From an uncultured Granulosicoccus sp. (GTDB taxonomy: Bacteria > Pseudomonadota > Gammaproteobacteria > Granulosicoccales > Granulosicoccaceae), in NCBI GenBank assembly GCA_947492525.1, contig CANLNQ010000010.1, positions 1-64,000 of the forward strand: a stretch of DNA of 64,000 bases, read 5' to 3'. Made by a program: the position numbers and the translations under genes. Below the pieces are notes generated by a model. It was not told the origin of the DNA and ran no database searches. It saw only the letters and a program-made list of their open reading frames with translations. Numbering within the stretch: position 1 is the first letter of the stretch; every line of letters starts with the position of its first letter. Shown one piece after another: positions 7,595-16,323 of the stretch.

Positions 7595-9163
7595 ATGCCT
7601 CACTCGCTATTGAAACGCCTGCTGATATCCCTGCCATTGCTGGCCACGCCAATGTTTGCTGCGGGGCAGTCGACTGTCGACTACTCATTCAGTTCAGCGC
7701 AACTGTGTACGCTCGATGATGCGGGTGACGTGGCCTGTTCCCTGGCAGCCGGCTACGAACGATTGCAACCCCCGACCAGTCTTCCCGCGTTGACAGCGTT
7801 GACAGTCGGTGAGGCGCATGCCTGCGGTATTACGCTTGACGGACAACTCGTTTGCTGGGGCGGCAACTTCTATGGTCAGTTGAACATGCCTGATGTTGAC
7901 GGGGTTTTCACACAGATCGACGCCGGTGCAAACCATACTTGCGCTCTGAATTCGAACGGAGAGGCAATCTGCTGGGGCCTGAACTCCAACCTTCAGCTTG
8001 ACCCACCGGCTGGGGCAACCTTCTCGCAGGTTGATGCAGCAGGCATCAAGTCCTGTGGCCTGCTGACGGAGGGAGACATCGTTTGCTGGTCTGATGATGC
8101 GCGTCGTTCACCACAGGATCTGGTGGGCCCCTTTGTCAAGATGGACATTCGCTCGGGAGACGTGTGTGGGTTGACCGAGGACGGTGACATACAGTGTTCC
8201 GATGGTTCAGTCATTGACTTGCCCATCAGGCCGATCACGCCCTTCATCACACCACCGGACAACGGCCCCTACATCGATATCGCTGCCTCATACAATGCCG
8301 TGTGCGGTCTGAAAACCGATGGCACGCTGGACTGCTCACTGTTGAATCCGGAAGATGCAGACAAGTATCCCCTCGGCGAACAGTTCTCGTCCATCCAGTC
8401 CAATGAAACAGACATTCTCATCAGTACGCGTCAGTTCGTGGATGGCAACTACGCCTATGTGGCATCGGGTACTACCATGTGCGGCGAGCAAGCTGATGGC
8501 ACGTTGCAATGCTGGGATGAAGGTGCGATCTTTCCCGGCCCCAATGGGCCGGCTGTGTCGAACGCAGAGTTTGTCGCTACGTTCGAACTTGAACTCGACG
8601 CACGAGTCTATGCTTCGAATGCGGTGGAAATATTCTGGACACCACTGCCCTTCAACTCCGTCGGCACCAACGAAATCGTGCAACCGGTCGTGGAAGTCTT
8701 TCGCAATGGGGAATCCATTGCCACGCAGCTCGCGCGATTCAGCTTTTTCGATAACCGTGCCGTTGCCGATTCAGAGTATCAAATCAGATTGATCGATGAA
8801 GCGGGCAACCCCGGCCCTTTGTCGGGCACCCTGTCAGTCGACACCCGCTCAGGCTCGGTGCTGTACAACGGTGAACCCACGCTAACGGTTTCCCCGTTGG
8901 GAGATCTCCCTGACGTTTTCACGAACACCAGCACTGGAAGCCTGCCTGTGGGGATCGTGATTGCCTGGAACGTCAATCCAGATATAGAGAGCATGATTGA
9001 CGGCTACGAAATCCGCGTAAACGGTGCCCAGGTAGGCTTCACACGGTCTCGCTTGTTCGTGGATACCAAAACTCCACAATCTGGCCGATGCCTTGAGATT
9101 GTCGCGGTTGGTTTTGACGAATCACGCCTTGGCGCCAGAGCATTCGGATCGGGTTGCAATTGA
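7595..9163 (+). CDS. Secreted RCC1-like repeat protein
   Basis: The 522-residue product starts with a signal peptide (PHSLLKRLLISLPLLATPMFAAGQ). About five RCC1-type blades follow, each pairing a CGI/CAL turn with a CW strand, for example HACGITLDGQLVCWGGNFYG and CALNSNGEAICWGLNSN. This is a bacterial variant with two Cys per blade, so disulfides are likely in the periplasm or outside. From about residue 300 there is a Fn3-like segment (DARVYASNAVEIFWTPLPF). I chose the ATG at 7595, with AGGAAG nine bases upstream, because the in-frame ATG 72 bp earlier would put 24 polar residues before the signal. Function is unknown; RCC1 propellers usually bind proteins. Confidence 0.8.
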   Translation: MPHSLLKRLLISLPLLATPMFAAGQSTVDYSFSSAQLCTLDDAGDVACSLAAGYERLQPPTSLPALTALTVGEAHACGITLDGQLVCWGGNFYGQLNMPDVDGVFTQIDAGANHTCALNSNGEAICWGLNSNLQLDPPAGATFSQVDAAGIKSCGLLTEGDIVCWSDDARRSPQDLVGPFVKMDIRSGDVCGLTEDGDIQCSDGSVIDLPIRPITPFITPPDNGPYIDIAASYNAVCGLKTDGTLDCSLLNPEDADKYPLGEQFSSIQSNETDILISTRQFVDGNYAYVASGTTMCGEQADGTLQCWDEGAIFPGPNGPAVSNAEFVATFELELDARVYASNAVEIFWTPLPFNSVGTNEIVQPVVEVFRNGESIATQLARFSFFDNRAVADSEYQIRLIDEAGNPGPLSGTLSVDTRSGSVLYNGEPTLTVSPLGDLPDVFTNTSTGSLPVGIVIAWNVNPDIESMIDGYEIRVNGAQVGFTRSRLFVDTKTPQSGRCLEIVAVGFDESRLGARAFGSGCN

Positions 9164-9221
9164 ACCGACCACCCGAGTTCGACAGCCAACCTCGCAGACC
9201 ATAGAATGAAAAACCAACGCG

Positions 9222-9239
9222 CTTACCGGTTTCGGTAAG
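9222..9239 (+). terminator. Short hairpin after the RCC1-like gene
   Basis: CTTACCG and CGGTAAG form a 7-bp stem around a GTTT loop, 59 bp after the stop. There is no T-run, so termination is uncertain. Confidence 0.3.
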
Positions 9240-9274
9240 TGGCGGAGGTTGGTACTTTTGATATTCTAGAGTTC

Positions 9275-9709
9275 ATGAACTATCAATTGGCGCGCCCTAC
9301 TCGCGGGCAATTGCAGGAATTGATCGATATCAGGCTGGCAGCGATGCGCCCCAGCCTGGTGGCAATTGACCGCTACGATCCGCAACTGGCTGCGACCAGA
9401 TTCAGCAAGGAATACGACCCGGAAATCACCACCTGCATCCTGCTCTCAGGCAAGACCGTCGGCTTCTATGTGCTTGCGCCGCTGCACGATCACCTGCTGC
9501 TTGATCACCTGTACCTACGGCCGGAGAACCAGGGCCAGGGGATTGGCGGCTCAGTCATCAGCTCCATCAAGGCCCTGGCCCGAACCCGTCACCTCCCGGT
9601 GAAGCTGGGCGCGCTGCGTGGCAGTGAGTCCAATGACTTCTACCAACGTCATGGCTTCGTGAAAACGCATGAATCGGAGTTTGATATCTACTACCAATTC
9701 ACACCCTGA
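9275..9709 (+). CDS. GNAT family N-acetyltransferase
   Basis: The product (144 residues) is a single GNAT domain that would transfer an acetyl group from acetyl-CoA to an unidentified amine. Visible are the N-terminal helix with LIDIRLAAMRPSL, the strand DHLLLDHLYLRPENQGQGIG with the pyrophosphate-binding Q/RxxGxG loop, and a C-terminal FYQRHGFVKTHESEFDIYY that closes the fold. I start at the ATG; a GTG 36 bp upstream is in frame but would add residues not expected in the family. It stands alone between two secreted repeat proteins. Confidence 0.85.
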   Translation: MNYQLARPTRGQLQELIDIRLAAMRPSLVAIDRYDPQLAATRFSKEYDPEITTCILLSGKTVGFYVLAPLHDHLLLDHLYLRPENQGQGIGGSVISSIKALARTRHLPVKLGALRGSESNDFYQRHGFVKTHESEFDIYYQFTP

Positions 9710-9956
9710 CAATCGTCCCGACTGGATGAAGTCCCTCGCTGACAATCAGCCGTGGGCGCTCGGTGAACAGTGTCATTACCGCCGGCAAAACCCGTGATGA
9801 AATACCGGGCAAAATTACCCTGGCACAGGGTAGCGTTTGCTCATGCAAAGGAGTAGAAATCTCGTCTGTGAACAAGACGGCAATGCCTGTCTCTTCACGC
9901 AAGCCGTCATGTTTTGAACGGTTCAAACCTAGAGATTCTCCGGAGACATCGCAATC

Positions 9957-11633
9957 ATGATCATTCGCAAGAAGATGGACAGACGCGTGAGCGGTCAGTG
10001 TGTTTTGAGAGCCCGGGTAAACCCTGTCGCCTTGGCTGTCGCCGCCCTGCTGGCAGCCCCTTTGGTGCAGGCACAGCCGGTCGTCACAGGGTCTGAGATA
10101 TCCTGGCCCGACGATGGCTGGTATCAGGTACAGACCGCCGATGGCCTGACCAACATCTGTGAGGGCACTCGATCCTGTGTGGTCGAGCCAGGTCGCTATA
10201 TCGTGATCAACCACACCACCGGCGAGCGCTTCACCCGGGTCACGGTGCCGGCGTCATCGGCCACGGACAGTGTTGAGGTCAATGACAACACCATCAGCTG
10301 GCCGAATGATGGCTGGTATCAGGTGCAAACCGCTGATGGCCTGACCAACCTCTGCGAAGGCACCCGTTTCTGTGTTGTCGAGCCGGGCAGCTACATCGTG
10401 ATCAACCACACCTCCGGTGAGCGCTTTACCCCTGTCACGGTTCCATCCTCCCACACCAGCGACCACATTCTGGTCAATGGCCATACCATCAGCTGGCCGG
10501 ATGATGGCTGGTATCAGGTGCAGTCAGCCACCACCTACGAGTCCTTCTGCGAAGGGGGCAGCTCGTGCATCGTGCCTGCCGGGACGTACAACGTCATCAA
10601 CCTGAGCACCGGTCAACGCCACGAGAACGTCCTGGTGCAAGGCGACGACGGCGCGGACTCGCAGCTGGCACTGGACACACTGTCGAATGCGCTTCTCGAA
10701 GAGCTGGCCGGTTACCGGCTCGACGAAGCCGCCGCCCTCGCGCCCGAAGTCGCCGAAGAGATCATTGCCGGCAATATCGGAGTCACGGTACTGGAAGGCG
10801 GTCAGTACGAGGTTGATGAAATCGCACAAGCCACGGAACGCACGCAGTATGCCTGTGCGAACGGTGGCACCATGACACTGGAGACTGGACGTACCCCTAT
10901 CCGTGAATTGAACTATTCCCACGATACCAGCTACCAGGTGTGGGAATTCGACAGCTGCCAGACTGAGCTCGACGCAGCTGTCCCTGTCGCTGGCGCCTAC
11001 GAGATCATTGGCAAGCTGGCAGTGCGGAAAGATTTCGTCTCCGGCGCCAGTTTCTATACCAGCGAGAATACGATTGACTTCACGGGGTTCGATATACGGA
11101 CAGACGTATTCGCGTTGACCGTCAATGCCAGCGTGCTGACCAGCAATGAAACCTCTGGCAGAGGTAGCCAGTGGCTGCGAAGTGTCTCGATTCCGCAATA
11201 TGTGCTGCAGGAAAGCGGTGTGCCGTTCTCCGAACCTTCACTGACCATTGCCTATGTGGACTTCGTTCAGGCGTATACGAATACAGCCAACGGTGCATTG
11301 CAGCGTTATTCCCTGGATGTGGAAGGTTCAATATCGGGCGAGCTGACTGACCACACCACGATCAGCGTCAGCACCCCTGCTTCCTTTAACCGAGTTCTGG
11401 GTGTCGGGCCATTGGAAGACGAGAATGTCCCCTTCAACGGTCAATTGCAAATGGAGACCTCCGACGATTCAGTGTTGAGCATCACTGCCAATCCGGAAGC
11501 CGGTGAAGGCCAGAGTCTGCTGGTTGACTACCATTTGCTGAGTGCCGATGGCGAGCAACGGGAAACGATTGGTGCGGCATTTGTCGATCTGCCGTTTACC
11601 GTAACTGACAGTCTGGATTGGCTGGATGAGTAG
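9957..11633 (+). CDS. Secreted protein with three 65-residue WPDDGWYQV repeats
   Basis: The 558-residue product has a signal sequence with a long charged n-region followed by VALAVAALLAAPLVQAQP (about 22-42). Three tandem modules follow, each with SWP(D/N)DGWYQVQ, a Cys pair spaced by about six residues (C-EGTRS-C), then PG.Y.VINH(T)TGERF. The tryptophan of each module recurs exactly 65 codons later. The Cys pair probably forms a disulfide in the periplasm. After about residue 240 comes a different region, predicted mixed alpha/beta, with no family I recognise. The gene lies with two other exported repeat proteins, suggesting a cell-surface or periplasmic role. I assign no function. Confidence 0.75.
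   Translation: MIIRKKMDRRVSGQCVLRARVNPVALAVAALLAAPLVQAQPVVTGSEISWPDDGWYQVQTADGLTNICEGTRSCVVEPGRYIVINHTTGERFTRVTVPASSATDSVEVNDNTISWPNDGWYQVQTADGLTNLCEGTRFCVVEPGSYIVINHTSGERFTPVTVPSSHTSDHILVNGHTISWPDDGWYQVQSATTYESFCEGGSSCIVPAGTYNVINLSTGQRHENVLVQGDDGADSQLALDTLSNALLEELAGYRLDEAAALAPEVAEEIIAGNIGVTVLEGGQYEVDEIAQATERTQYACANGGTMTLETGRTPIRELNYSHDTSYQVWEFDSCQTELDAAVPVAGAYEIIGKLAVRKDFVSGASFYTSENTIDFTGFDIRTDVFALTVNASVLTSNETSGRGSQWLRSVSIPQYVLQESGVPFSEPSLTIAYVDFVQAYTNTANGALQRYSLDVEGSISGELTDHTTISVSTPASFNRVLGVGPLEDENVPFNGQLQMETSDDSVLSITANPEAGEGQSLLVDYHLLSADGEQRETIGAAFVDLPFTVTDSLDWLDE
10083..10667 (+). repeat. Three in-frame tandem repeats, 195-bp period
   Basis: The TGG codon of the SWP motif lies at 10104, 10299 and 10494, an exact 195-bp period. 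Units 1 and 2 are near-identical at protein level; unit 3 has diverged, which suggests an older first duplication or different selection. Boundaries are approximate. Confidence 0.8.
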
Positions 11634-11907
11634 CGAGTTGGGCTGAAGCCTTTTTGTTGGTTATACCAAGGGTGGGATTCACAGAGGCAGTGTGTGTTGG
11701 CGCTGCCTCAGCAATACCCATGACCAAAAACCAGAAAGATTATCCCTGCACGGGAAGGCGTTTGATCACTCTCGGAGCACACCACTCACTCATCACCATA
11801 CCTTCAGTTAGTACCCTGTTTCTTGGTATAGGAAACGCCTGAGCGACGGTTGAAACGCGTCCATAGATTGGTAGCCTCTTGCTTCACCTACAAGCAAGGA
11901 GTTATCG
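11634..11907. other. Intergenic region before the ELWxxDGT gene
   Basis: A weak GGCT-GA-AGCC stem with five T follows the upstream stop at 11641-11655 and may terminate it. The rest holds no supported gene. AAGGAG lies six bases before the ATG of the downstream gene. Confidence 0.3.
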
Positions 11908-13323
11908 ATGTACCCAAAAAACAAGAAGACCAACGCGATAAAATTAGCAGTTGCGCTAGCGTTCGGTCTCTCGGCTGGCGCTGCTCAAGCTCAGACGACA
12001 GTTACCGGTCAGGACATTTACAGCGGCACATCCTCAGCGTTGTTCCGCTCGATGATGGCGGTGGATGATCATGTCTTCTTTACAGCGGACGACGGTACCC
12101 ACGGGCGTGAACCCTGGATCGTGGAGCCAGGAAATAGAGGTGCACGTCTGGTGGAGAACATCAGAAGCAACTGGCAGGGGTCGAATCCGTATGGGTACAC
12201 CGGTGTAGGTGATAACGTCTTCTTTTCAGCGGTAGGTGACATCACTGGTCGTGAACTGTACAGATACGAGCTATATTCCGGCGGCGTCAAGCTGGTAAAG
12301 GACATCAATCCCGGCTCCGCCAGCTCCGGGCCAACCTGGTTTGCATCGCTCGGACACACACTGGTTTTTGTAGCGGATGATGGTACGTCCGGAGAACAGC
12401 TATGGGTCAGTGACGGCACCGATCGCGGGACGTATTCGATAAGCAGCGATGCAAGGGATCCGGAAGCGCTGACACGTATTGGCGACAAGGTTTACTTCTG
12501 GGCTCACACAAGTCGAACCGGATACGAACCGTGGGTAACTGATGGCACAGAGAGTGGGACCCATATCGTCAGGGATATTGCACCGGGTATAAACAGCTCA
12601 CGCGTATCGGTATCGATTACAAGTGGAATTTTTCGACTGGCAAGCGAGTTTCATGATATCGATGGCAAGGCCTGGTTTCTGGCTAATGACCACACTTCAT
12701 CGACGGGCGCAGAACCCTGGTCCAGTGACGGTACTTACGCAGGCACCGAGCTTGTCGCTGACCTGAATCGAGGCCCTCTAGGGTCGTATGCCGTGAATCT
12801 TGCGTGGTCCGAGGCCACTCGTACCGTAGTGTTGTCAGCAGAGACATACGCTACCGGACGCGAACCCTGGCTACTGCCGCTTGATATAAACGGTAAAGTC
12901 CGTCGTGCCAATTATTTTGACCTTCGACCAAGAGCACAGGGTTCGGTGCCTTCGGAAATAACCGAAGTCAACGACCGCTTTGTGTTCGCAGCCAACAACG
13001 GTGTACAGGGACGGGAGCTATGGGGTATCGATCCTTTCAGGGGAGGGAGCCCGAGTCTATTAAAGAACATATGGGCTGGCGGCGGGGATAGTAATCCCAG
13101 TGGATTCCAGAACGTGGACGGTGGCGTGGTGTTTACTGCTCGAAACCGACGCCATGGTAGCGAACTGTGGTTCAGCAACGGATACAAGACCTCACTACTG
13201 GCTGATGTAGTTCCAGGCTCTACCGGTTCTGGTCCGGCACTGATAACAGGTACCAGCAATAGCGCGGTCTTTCAGGCAGTACTGCCGGGCTTGGGTCGCG
13301 AGTTGTATGTTGTCGACTGGTAG
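11908..13323 (+). CDS. Secreted ELWxxDGT repeat protein
   Basis: The 471-residue product has a signal peptide (KLAVALAFGLSAGAAQAQ) and at least six variants of the ELWxxDGT signature, among them EPWIVEPG, EQLWVSDGT, EPWVTDGT, EPWSSDGT and GSELWFSNG. They alternate with LV.DI.PG and LG..LVF.ADDGT segments. Such repeats are thought to build a beta-propeller-like fold in exported proteins of marine and predatory bacteria. Partner and function are unknown. The start is secure, with AAGGAG six bases upstream. Confidence 0.85.
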   Translation: MYPKNKKTNAIKLAVALAFGLSAGAAQAQTTVTGQDIYSGTSSALFRSMMAVDDHVFFTADDGTHGREPWIVEPGNRGARLVENIRSNWQGSNPYGYTGVGDNVFFSAVGDITGRELYRYELYSGGVKLVKDINPGSASSGPTWFASLGHTLVFVADDGTSGEQLWVSDGTDRGTYSISSDARDPEALTRIGDKVYFWAHTSRTGYEPWVTDGTESGTHIVRDIAPGINSSRVSVSITSGIFRLASEFHDIDGKAWFLANDHTSSTGAEPWSSDGTYAGTELVADLNRGPLGSYAVNLAWSEATRTVVLSAETYATGREPWLLPLDINGKVRRANYFDLRPRAQGSVPSEITEVNDRFVFAANNGVQGRELWGIDPFRGGSPSLLKNIWAGGGDSNPSGFQNVDGGVVFTARNRRHGSELWFSNGYKTSLLADVVPGSTGSGPALITGTSNSAVFQAVLPGLGRELYVVDW

Positions 13324-13344
13324 GCTCGTCGTGAAAACCGGTAA

Positions 13345-13370
13345 GCAAACTCTAGCTCGGCAGAGTTTGC
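13345..13370 (+). terminator. Hairpin after the ELWxxDGT gene
   Basis: GCAAACTCT and AGAGTTTGC form a 9-bp perfect stem with an 8-nt loop, 21 bp past the stop. No T-run follows, so it may stabilise the mRNA 3' end rather than terminate. Confidence 0.4.
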
Positions 13371-13802
13371 TCATCGTTCCAAGGGGCGCTGAGCGGGTAT
13401 GTTCAGCGTGTACTTGCATCAAATGCATGGAGAGCGGAGGCCATCAGAGGTGAATAGACCAAATCGGTGTCTCCCCACCCACCTACCCGTGCTGGACCTG
13501 CCACTCAGCGCCGCACTGGATTTTTTTCGTGCTCGGGTATACCGTTCCAGTGGCATTTCCACTACTAGCAACTGCCCTGGTCGCAACGTGACCCTGGTGT
13601 GGTCTCTGTGAGCTGCTCTGACACGCACTGCGGCAAACCAGCCGCCGAGCAGGTCGTTAGTGCCTGCTCGCCACTCAATGTATTGCCAGGCATTGTTCTC
13701 TACTTTCTGGGCAATGATAGCGAGCGCTGGCTGAAAGCTGAAGAAAGCCGTTTGATGAAATTCGGGTATCAGTTACCACGAACATGGCAATGACTTGACT
13801 GA
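13371..13802. other. Gene-free spacer between convergent units
   Basis: This spacer lies between the plus-strand secreted-protein genes and the minus-strand ilvBN operon. Small frames on both strands have no ribosome sites or recognisable products. Confidence 0.4.
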
Positions 13803-13829
13803 AGCCCTCTGTACCGTAGGCAGAGGGCT
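13803..13829 (-). terminator. Probable ilvBN terminator
   Basis: AGCCCTCTG and CAGAGGGCT form a 9-bp GC-rich stem with a 9-nt loop, 18 bp downstream of the ilvN stop on the minus strand. The T-run is poor. Confidence 0.5.
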
Positions 13830-13846
13830 ACTTGGCTCAGCCCGGC

Positions 13847-14170
13847 TTAAACAACTGAGGTAGACCCAGGCGCCACAGTCCTGGTTTGGTGCTTGAACAT
13901 CGCAGGCAAACGATCAAACGTATCTGAATCCAGATCCGGTTTCAGCACACTTATCACATCTTCCAATTTCTCAAGCTGTCGAATCATTTGCTCCAACTGG
14001 TCACCCGCTTGCACCTGCAACCAGATGCGGCTCTGCTCACTACCGGATATCGGCAAGCAGACAATACCTTCCACGTTAAAAGCACGCCGTGCAAACAGGC
14101 CGCAAACATGCGACATGACACCGGGATGGTTACGTACTATCAGTTCGAGTACGGGAAATTGATTCTGCAT
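13847..14170 (-). CDS. ilvN: Acetolactate synthase small (regulatory) subunit, AHAS I type
   Basis: The 107-residue protein is essentially one ACT domain: PVLELIVRNHPGVMSHVCGL (6-25), then RRAFNVEGIVCLPI and a helix QLEQMIRQLEKLEDVISV. It is close in length to E. coli IlvN (about 96 residues) and lacks the longer second domain of IlvH. It activates the catalytic subunit and confers valine feedback inhibition. The ATG lies two bases after the ilvB stop, so the pair is translated as a unit. Confidence 0.93.
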   Translation of the reverse strand: MQNQFPVLELIVRNHPGVMSHVCGLFARRAFNVEGIVCLPISGSEQSRIWLQVQAGDQLEQMIRQLEKLEDVISVLKPDLDSDTFDRLPAMFKHQTRTVAPGSTSVV

Positions 14171-14172
14171 GG

Positions 14173-15861
14173 CTATTCTCCGAGCATGTGTGTGTTGGCA
14201 GCGCCAGCAGGCACCATCGGATACACCTTTTCTTCAGGATTGGTGAAGATATGAATCAAGCATGGCCCTGGCTTGTCAATGGCTGCCTTCAATGCCGTTT
14301 CAGGATCTTCAGCAGCATTCAGGTCACAGGTGTCCAGGCCAAAACCTGCCGCGATAGCCAGAAAGTCGGTTTTCTGCAGATACGTCGCGCCGTATACATT
14401 TTCTCGGTAGAACATGCTCTGCTGCTGATGCACCAGGCCCAGCGCTCGGTTGTTCATGAGAATGATCTTGACATCCAGATCATTTTCAGCGGCTGTGGCC
14501 ATCTCCTGAATGTTCATCATCAAACTGCCATCACCGGAAAAGCACAAGACTTTGCGTGACGGCTCGGCTAACGCCGCACCAACGGCCGCTGGCAGACCAA
14601 AGCCCATGGTGCCCAAACCACCTGACGTCAACCATTGACCCGGACGATTGAAGGGGTAGGACTGTGCTACCCACATTTGATGCTGGCCCACATCGGTCGT
14701 GATGATTTCGCTGCCATCGACGCATTTTGCTACGGCGCGAATCACACCAAAGTGAGTCAACGGGTCTTCGATGCCCGGTCGGTGATCGGGAAACTGTGTT
14801 TGCATGTCGCTCACCGCTGCCAGCCACTCTTCACGACCATCCGAGGTAATCCGTGGCAGCAAACGCGTCAGCACCTCGCCTACATCACCCTGAATGGCGA
14901 TATGTGGCTGGCGGATTTTGCCAATTTCAGCGCGATCGATATCCACATGGATGATGCTGGCATTCGGGCAAAATTTCTCAGCCAAGCCAATAGCACGATC
15001 GTCGAAACGTGCACCCAGCACAACCAGCAAATCTGCCTCGTTCATGATCAGATTGGTACTACGCGCCCCGTGCATGCCCAGCATACCCAGAGACCGAGGA
15101 TGGTCCGCTGGCAATATGCCCAAACCGTTCAGCGTCATGGTGGCAGGTAAATGGCCGTGTTCTGCCAGCTCTCGAACTTGCTCTACCGCATTCGTGGCAC
15201 CGCCACCCACATACAGGATGGGACGCTCGGCAGCATTGATCATCGCCGCCGCATCGAGAATGCTCTGCGAGCTGATCTCCGGCAAGGCGGGCCTCTCGAT
15301 GAGATAAGCGACGTCGTCATAGTCCAGCTCAGCCGACTGTACATCCTTGGGGACATCAATCCAGACCGGCCCTGGCCGGCCCAATTCTGCAATCGAGAAG
15401 GCTTCGTCAATCACACGGGGTAAATCCGCAATTTCACGCACCAGATAGTTGTGCTTGGTAACAGGAATGGACAAACCGTAGGTATCCACTTCCTGAAAGG
15501 CATCCGTACCGATCATGGCGCGAGGTACTTGACCGGTAATACACACCAGGGGCACGGAATCCATGCGCGCATCAGCAATTGCCGTAACCAGATTCGTCGC
15601 ACCTGGACCACTACAGGCAACACAGACCGCTGCTTTGCCGCTGGTACGAGCCATGCCTTGCGCGATAAAGCCAGCGCCTTGCTCATGACGAGCCAGCACG
15701 TGACGAATACTGCTTTCGCTCAGTGCATCGTAGAGTGGTAGCACCGTACCACCGGGGATACCAGAGATCATGGTGATGCCCTGACGCTCCAGCAAATGCA
15801 CAATAAGCTGCGCACCAGAGATTCGTCGGGTTTGAGGTAATACGGTGGCCGAGGTTGCCAT
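14173..15861 (-). CDS. ilvB: Acetolactate synthase large (catalytic) subunit, AHAS I type
   Basis: This 562-residue TPP/FAD enzyme condenses pyruvate with pyruvate or 2-oxobutyrate, the first common step to valine, leucine and isoleucine. The TPP-activating Glu (E60) sits in ARHEQGAGFIAQGMAR. The motif AMIGTDAFQEVDTYGLS is typical of acetohydroxyacid synthases. The C-terminal TPP-binding block runs from SGDGSLMMN to MNNRALGLV. The leader upstream, with Val/Leu codons and an attenuator, together with the small ilvN partner, identify the AHAS I arrangement. Confidence 0.95.
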   Translation of the reverse strand: MATSATVLPQTRRISGAQLIVHLLERQGITMISGIPGGTVLPLYDALSESSIRHVLARHEQGAGFIAQGMARTSGKAAVCVACSGPGATNLVTAIADARMDSVPLVCITGQVPRAMIGTDAFQEVDTYGLSIPVTKHNYLVREIADLPRVIDEAFSIAELGRPGPVWIDVPKDVQSAELDYDDVAYLIERPALPEISSQSILDAAAMINAAERPILYVGGGATNAVEQVRELAEHGHLPATMTLNGLGILPADHPRSLGMLGMHGARSTNLIMNEADLLVVLGARFDDRAIGLAEKFCPNASIIHVDIDRAEIGKIRQPHIAIQGDVGEVLTRLLPRITSDGREEWLAAVSDMQTQFPDHRPGIEDPLTHFGVIRAVAKCVDGSEIITTDVGQHQMWVAQSYPFNRPGQWLTSGGLGTMGFGLPAAVGAALAEPSRKVLCFSGDGSLMMNIQEMATAAENDLDVKIILMNNRALGLVHQQQSMFYRENVYGATYLQKTDFLAIAAGFGLDTCDLNAAEDPETALKAAIDKPGPCLIHIFTNPEEKVYPMVPAGAANTHMLGE

Positions 15862-15912
15862 GCTTCAGTCCTGTATGAGTCTGAGTCAGCGCAACTTTAA
15901 GGCGGGGTACAC

Positions 15913-15947
15913 AAAAAACCCCGCCCGGTTTGCGCCGGCGGGGTTTT
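15913..15947 (-). terminator. ilvBN attenuator terminator
   Basis: On the minus strand CCCCGCC and GGCGGGG pair across a 11-nt loop, extended by AAAA/TTTT. The hairpin ends in six T. It lies between the leader peptide stop and the ilvB start, the position expected for an attenuator. Confidence 0.85.
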
Positions 15948-15971
15948 GAAATCAGTGTGTTGACTCAACCC

Positions 15972-16064
15972 CTACGGCACGAAACCGACGAGCACGACAA
16001 GCACCACCACCACGACATCAAGCGCAGCTTTCAGCAGGTTTACTTGTGTGAACGACAAAGCCAT
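15972..16064 (-). CDS. ivbL: ilvBN leader peptide (IvbL-like)
   Basis: This 30-residue peptide has eleven Val/Leu among residues 17-26 and flanking positions: after MALSFTQVNLLKAALD come five Val, then Leu-Val-Val-Leu-Val, then GFVP. E. coli IvbL has the same design, with a Val-rich run followed by a short tail. Ribosome stalling at these codons when Val- or Leu-tRNA is scarce should prevent the hairpin just downstream from forming. There is no clear Shine-Dalgarno before the ATG, which is the weak point. A longer in-frame extension upstream exists but would cross the promoter. Confidence 0.85.
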   Translation of the reverse strand: MALSFTQVNLLKAALDVVVVVLVVLVGFVP

Positions 16065-16103
16065 TAGGGGAAAATTTGGATCAACAGTTATTTGGTGGTA
16101 TGG

Positions 16104-16133
16104 AGTATAAGCAGATTTCCATACGTTGTGCAA
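16104..16133 (-). promoter_or_regulatory. sigma70-type promoter of the ilvBN leader
   Basis: On the minus strand TTGCAC (16133-16128) and TATACT (16109-16104) are separated by 18 bp. Transcription would start about 35 bp before the leader ATG. Both hexamers are one or two bases off consensus. Confidence 0.6.
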
Positions 16134-16323
16134 TAGACACGGAAGTTGGGGTGGGCCCCAGGCTTCGAGACTCTGGATTGGCGCGTTCTGACCCTGACCG
16201 GCATCTGCGCAGTGGCTGTCTTTGTCTGGCATTGGTCAATCCTGAAGGCGCTACTCATGGCGGCGGCGCCAGGCCTGTTGACGTCGGGTGTCTCAACAAT
16301 CATTTGAATGGAGAATGGACACC

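Noticed and set aside
15972-16232. 86-residue protein instead of a leader peptide
   Set aside because: The longer frame would start upstream of the promoter and its extra N-terminal part has no family features; the Val/Leu-rich 30-codon leader explains the region better.
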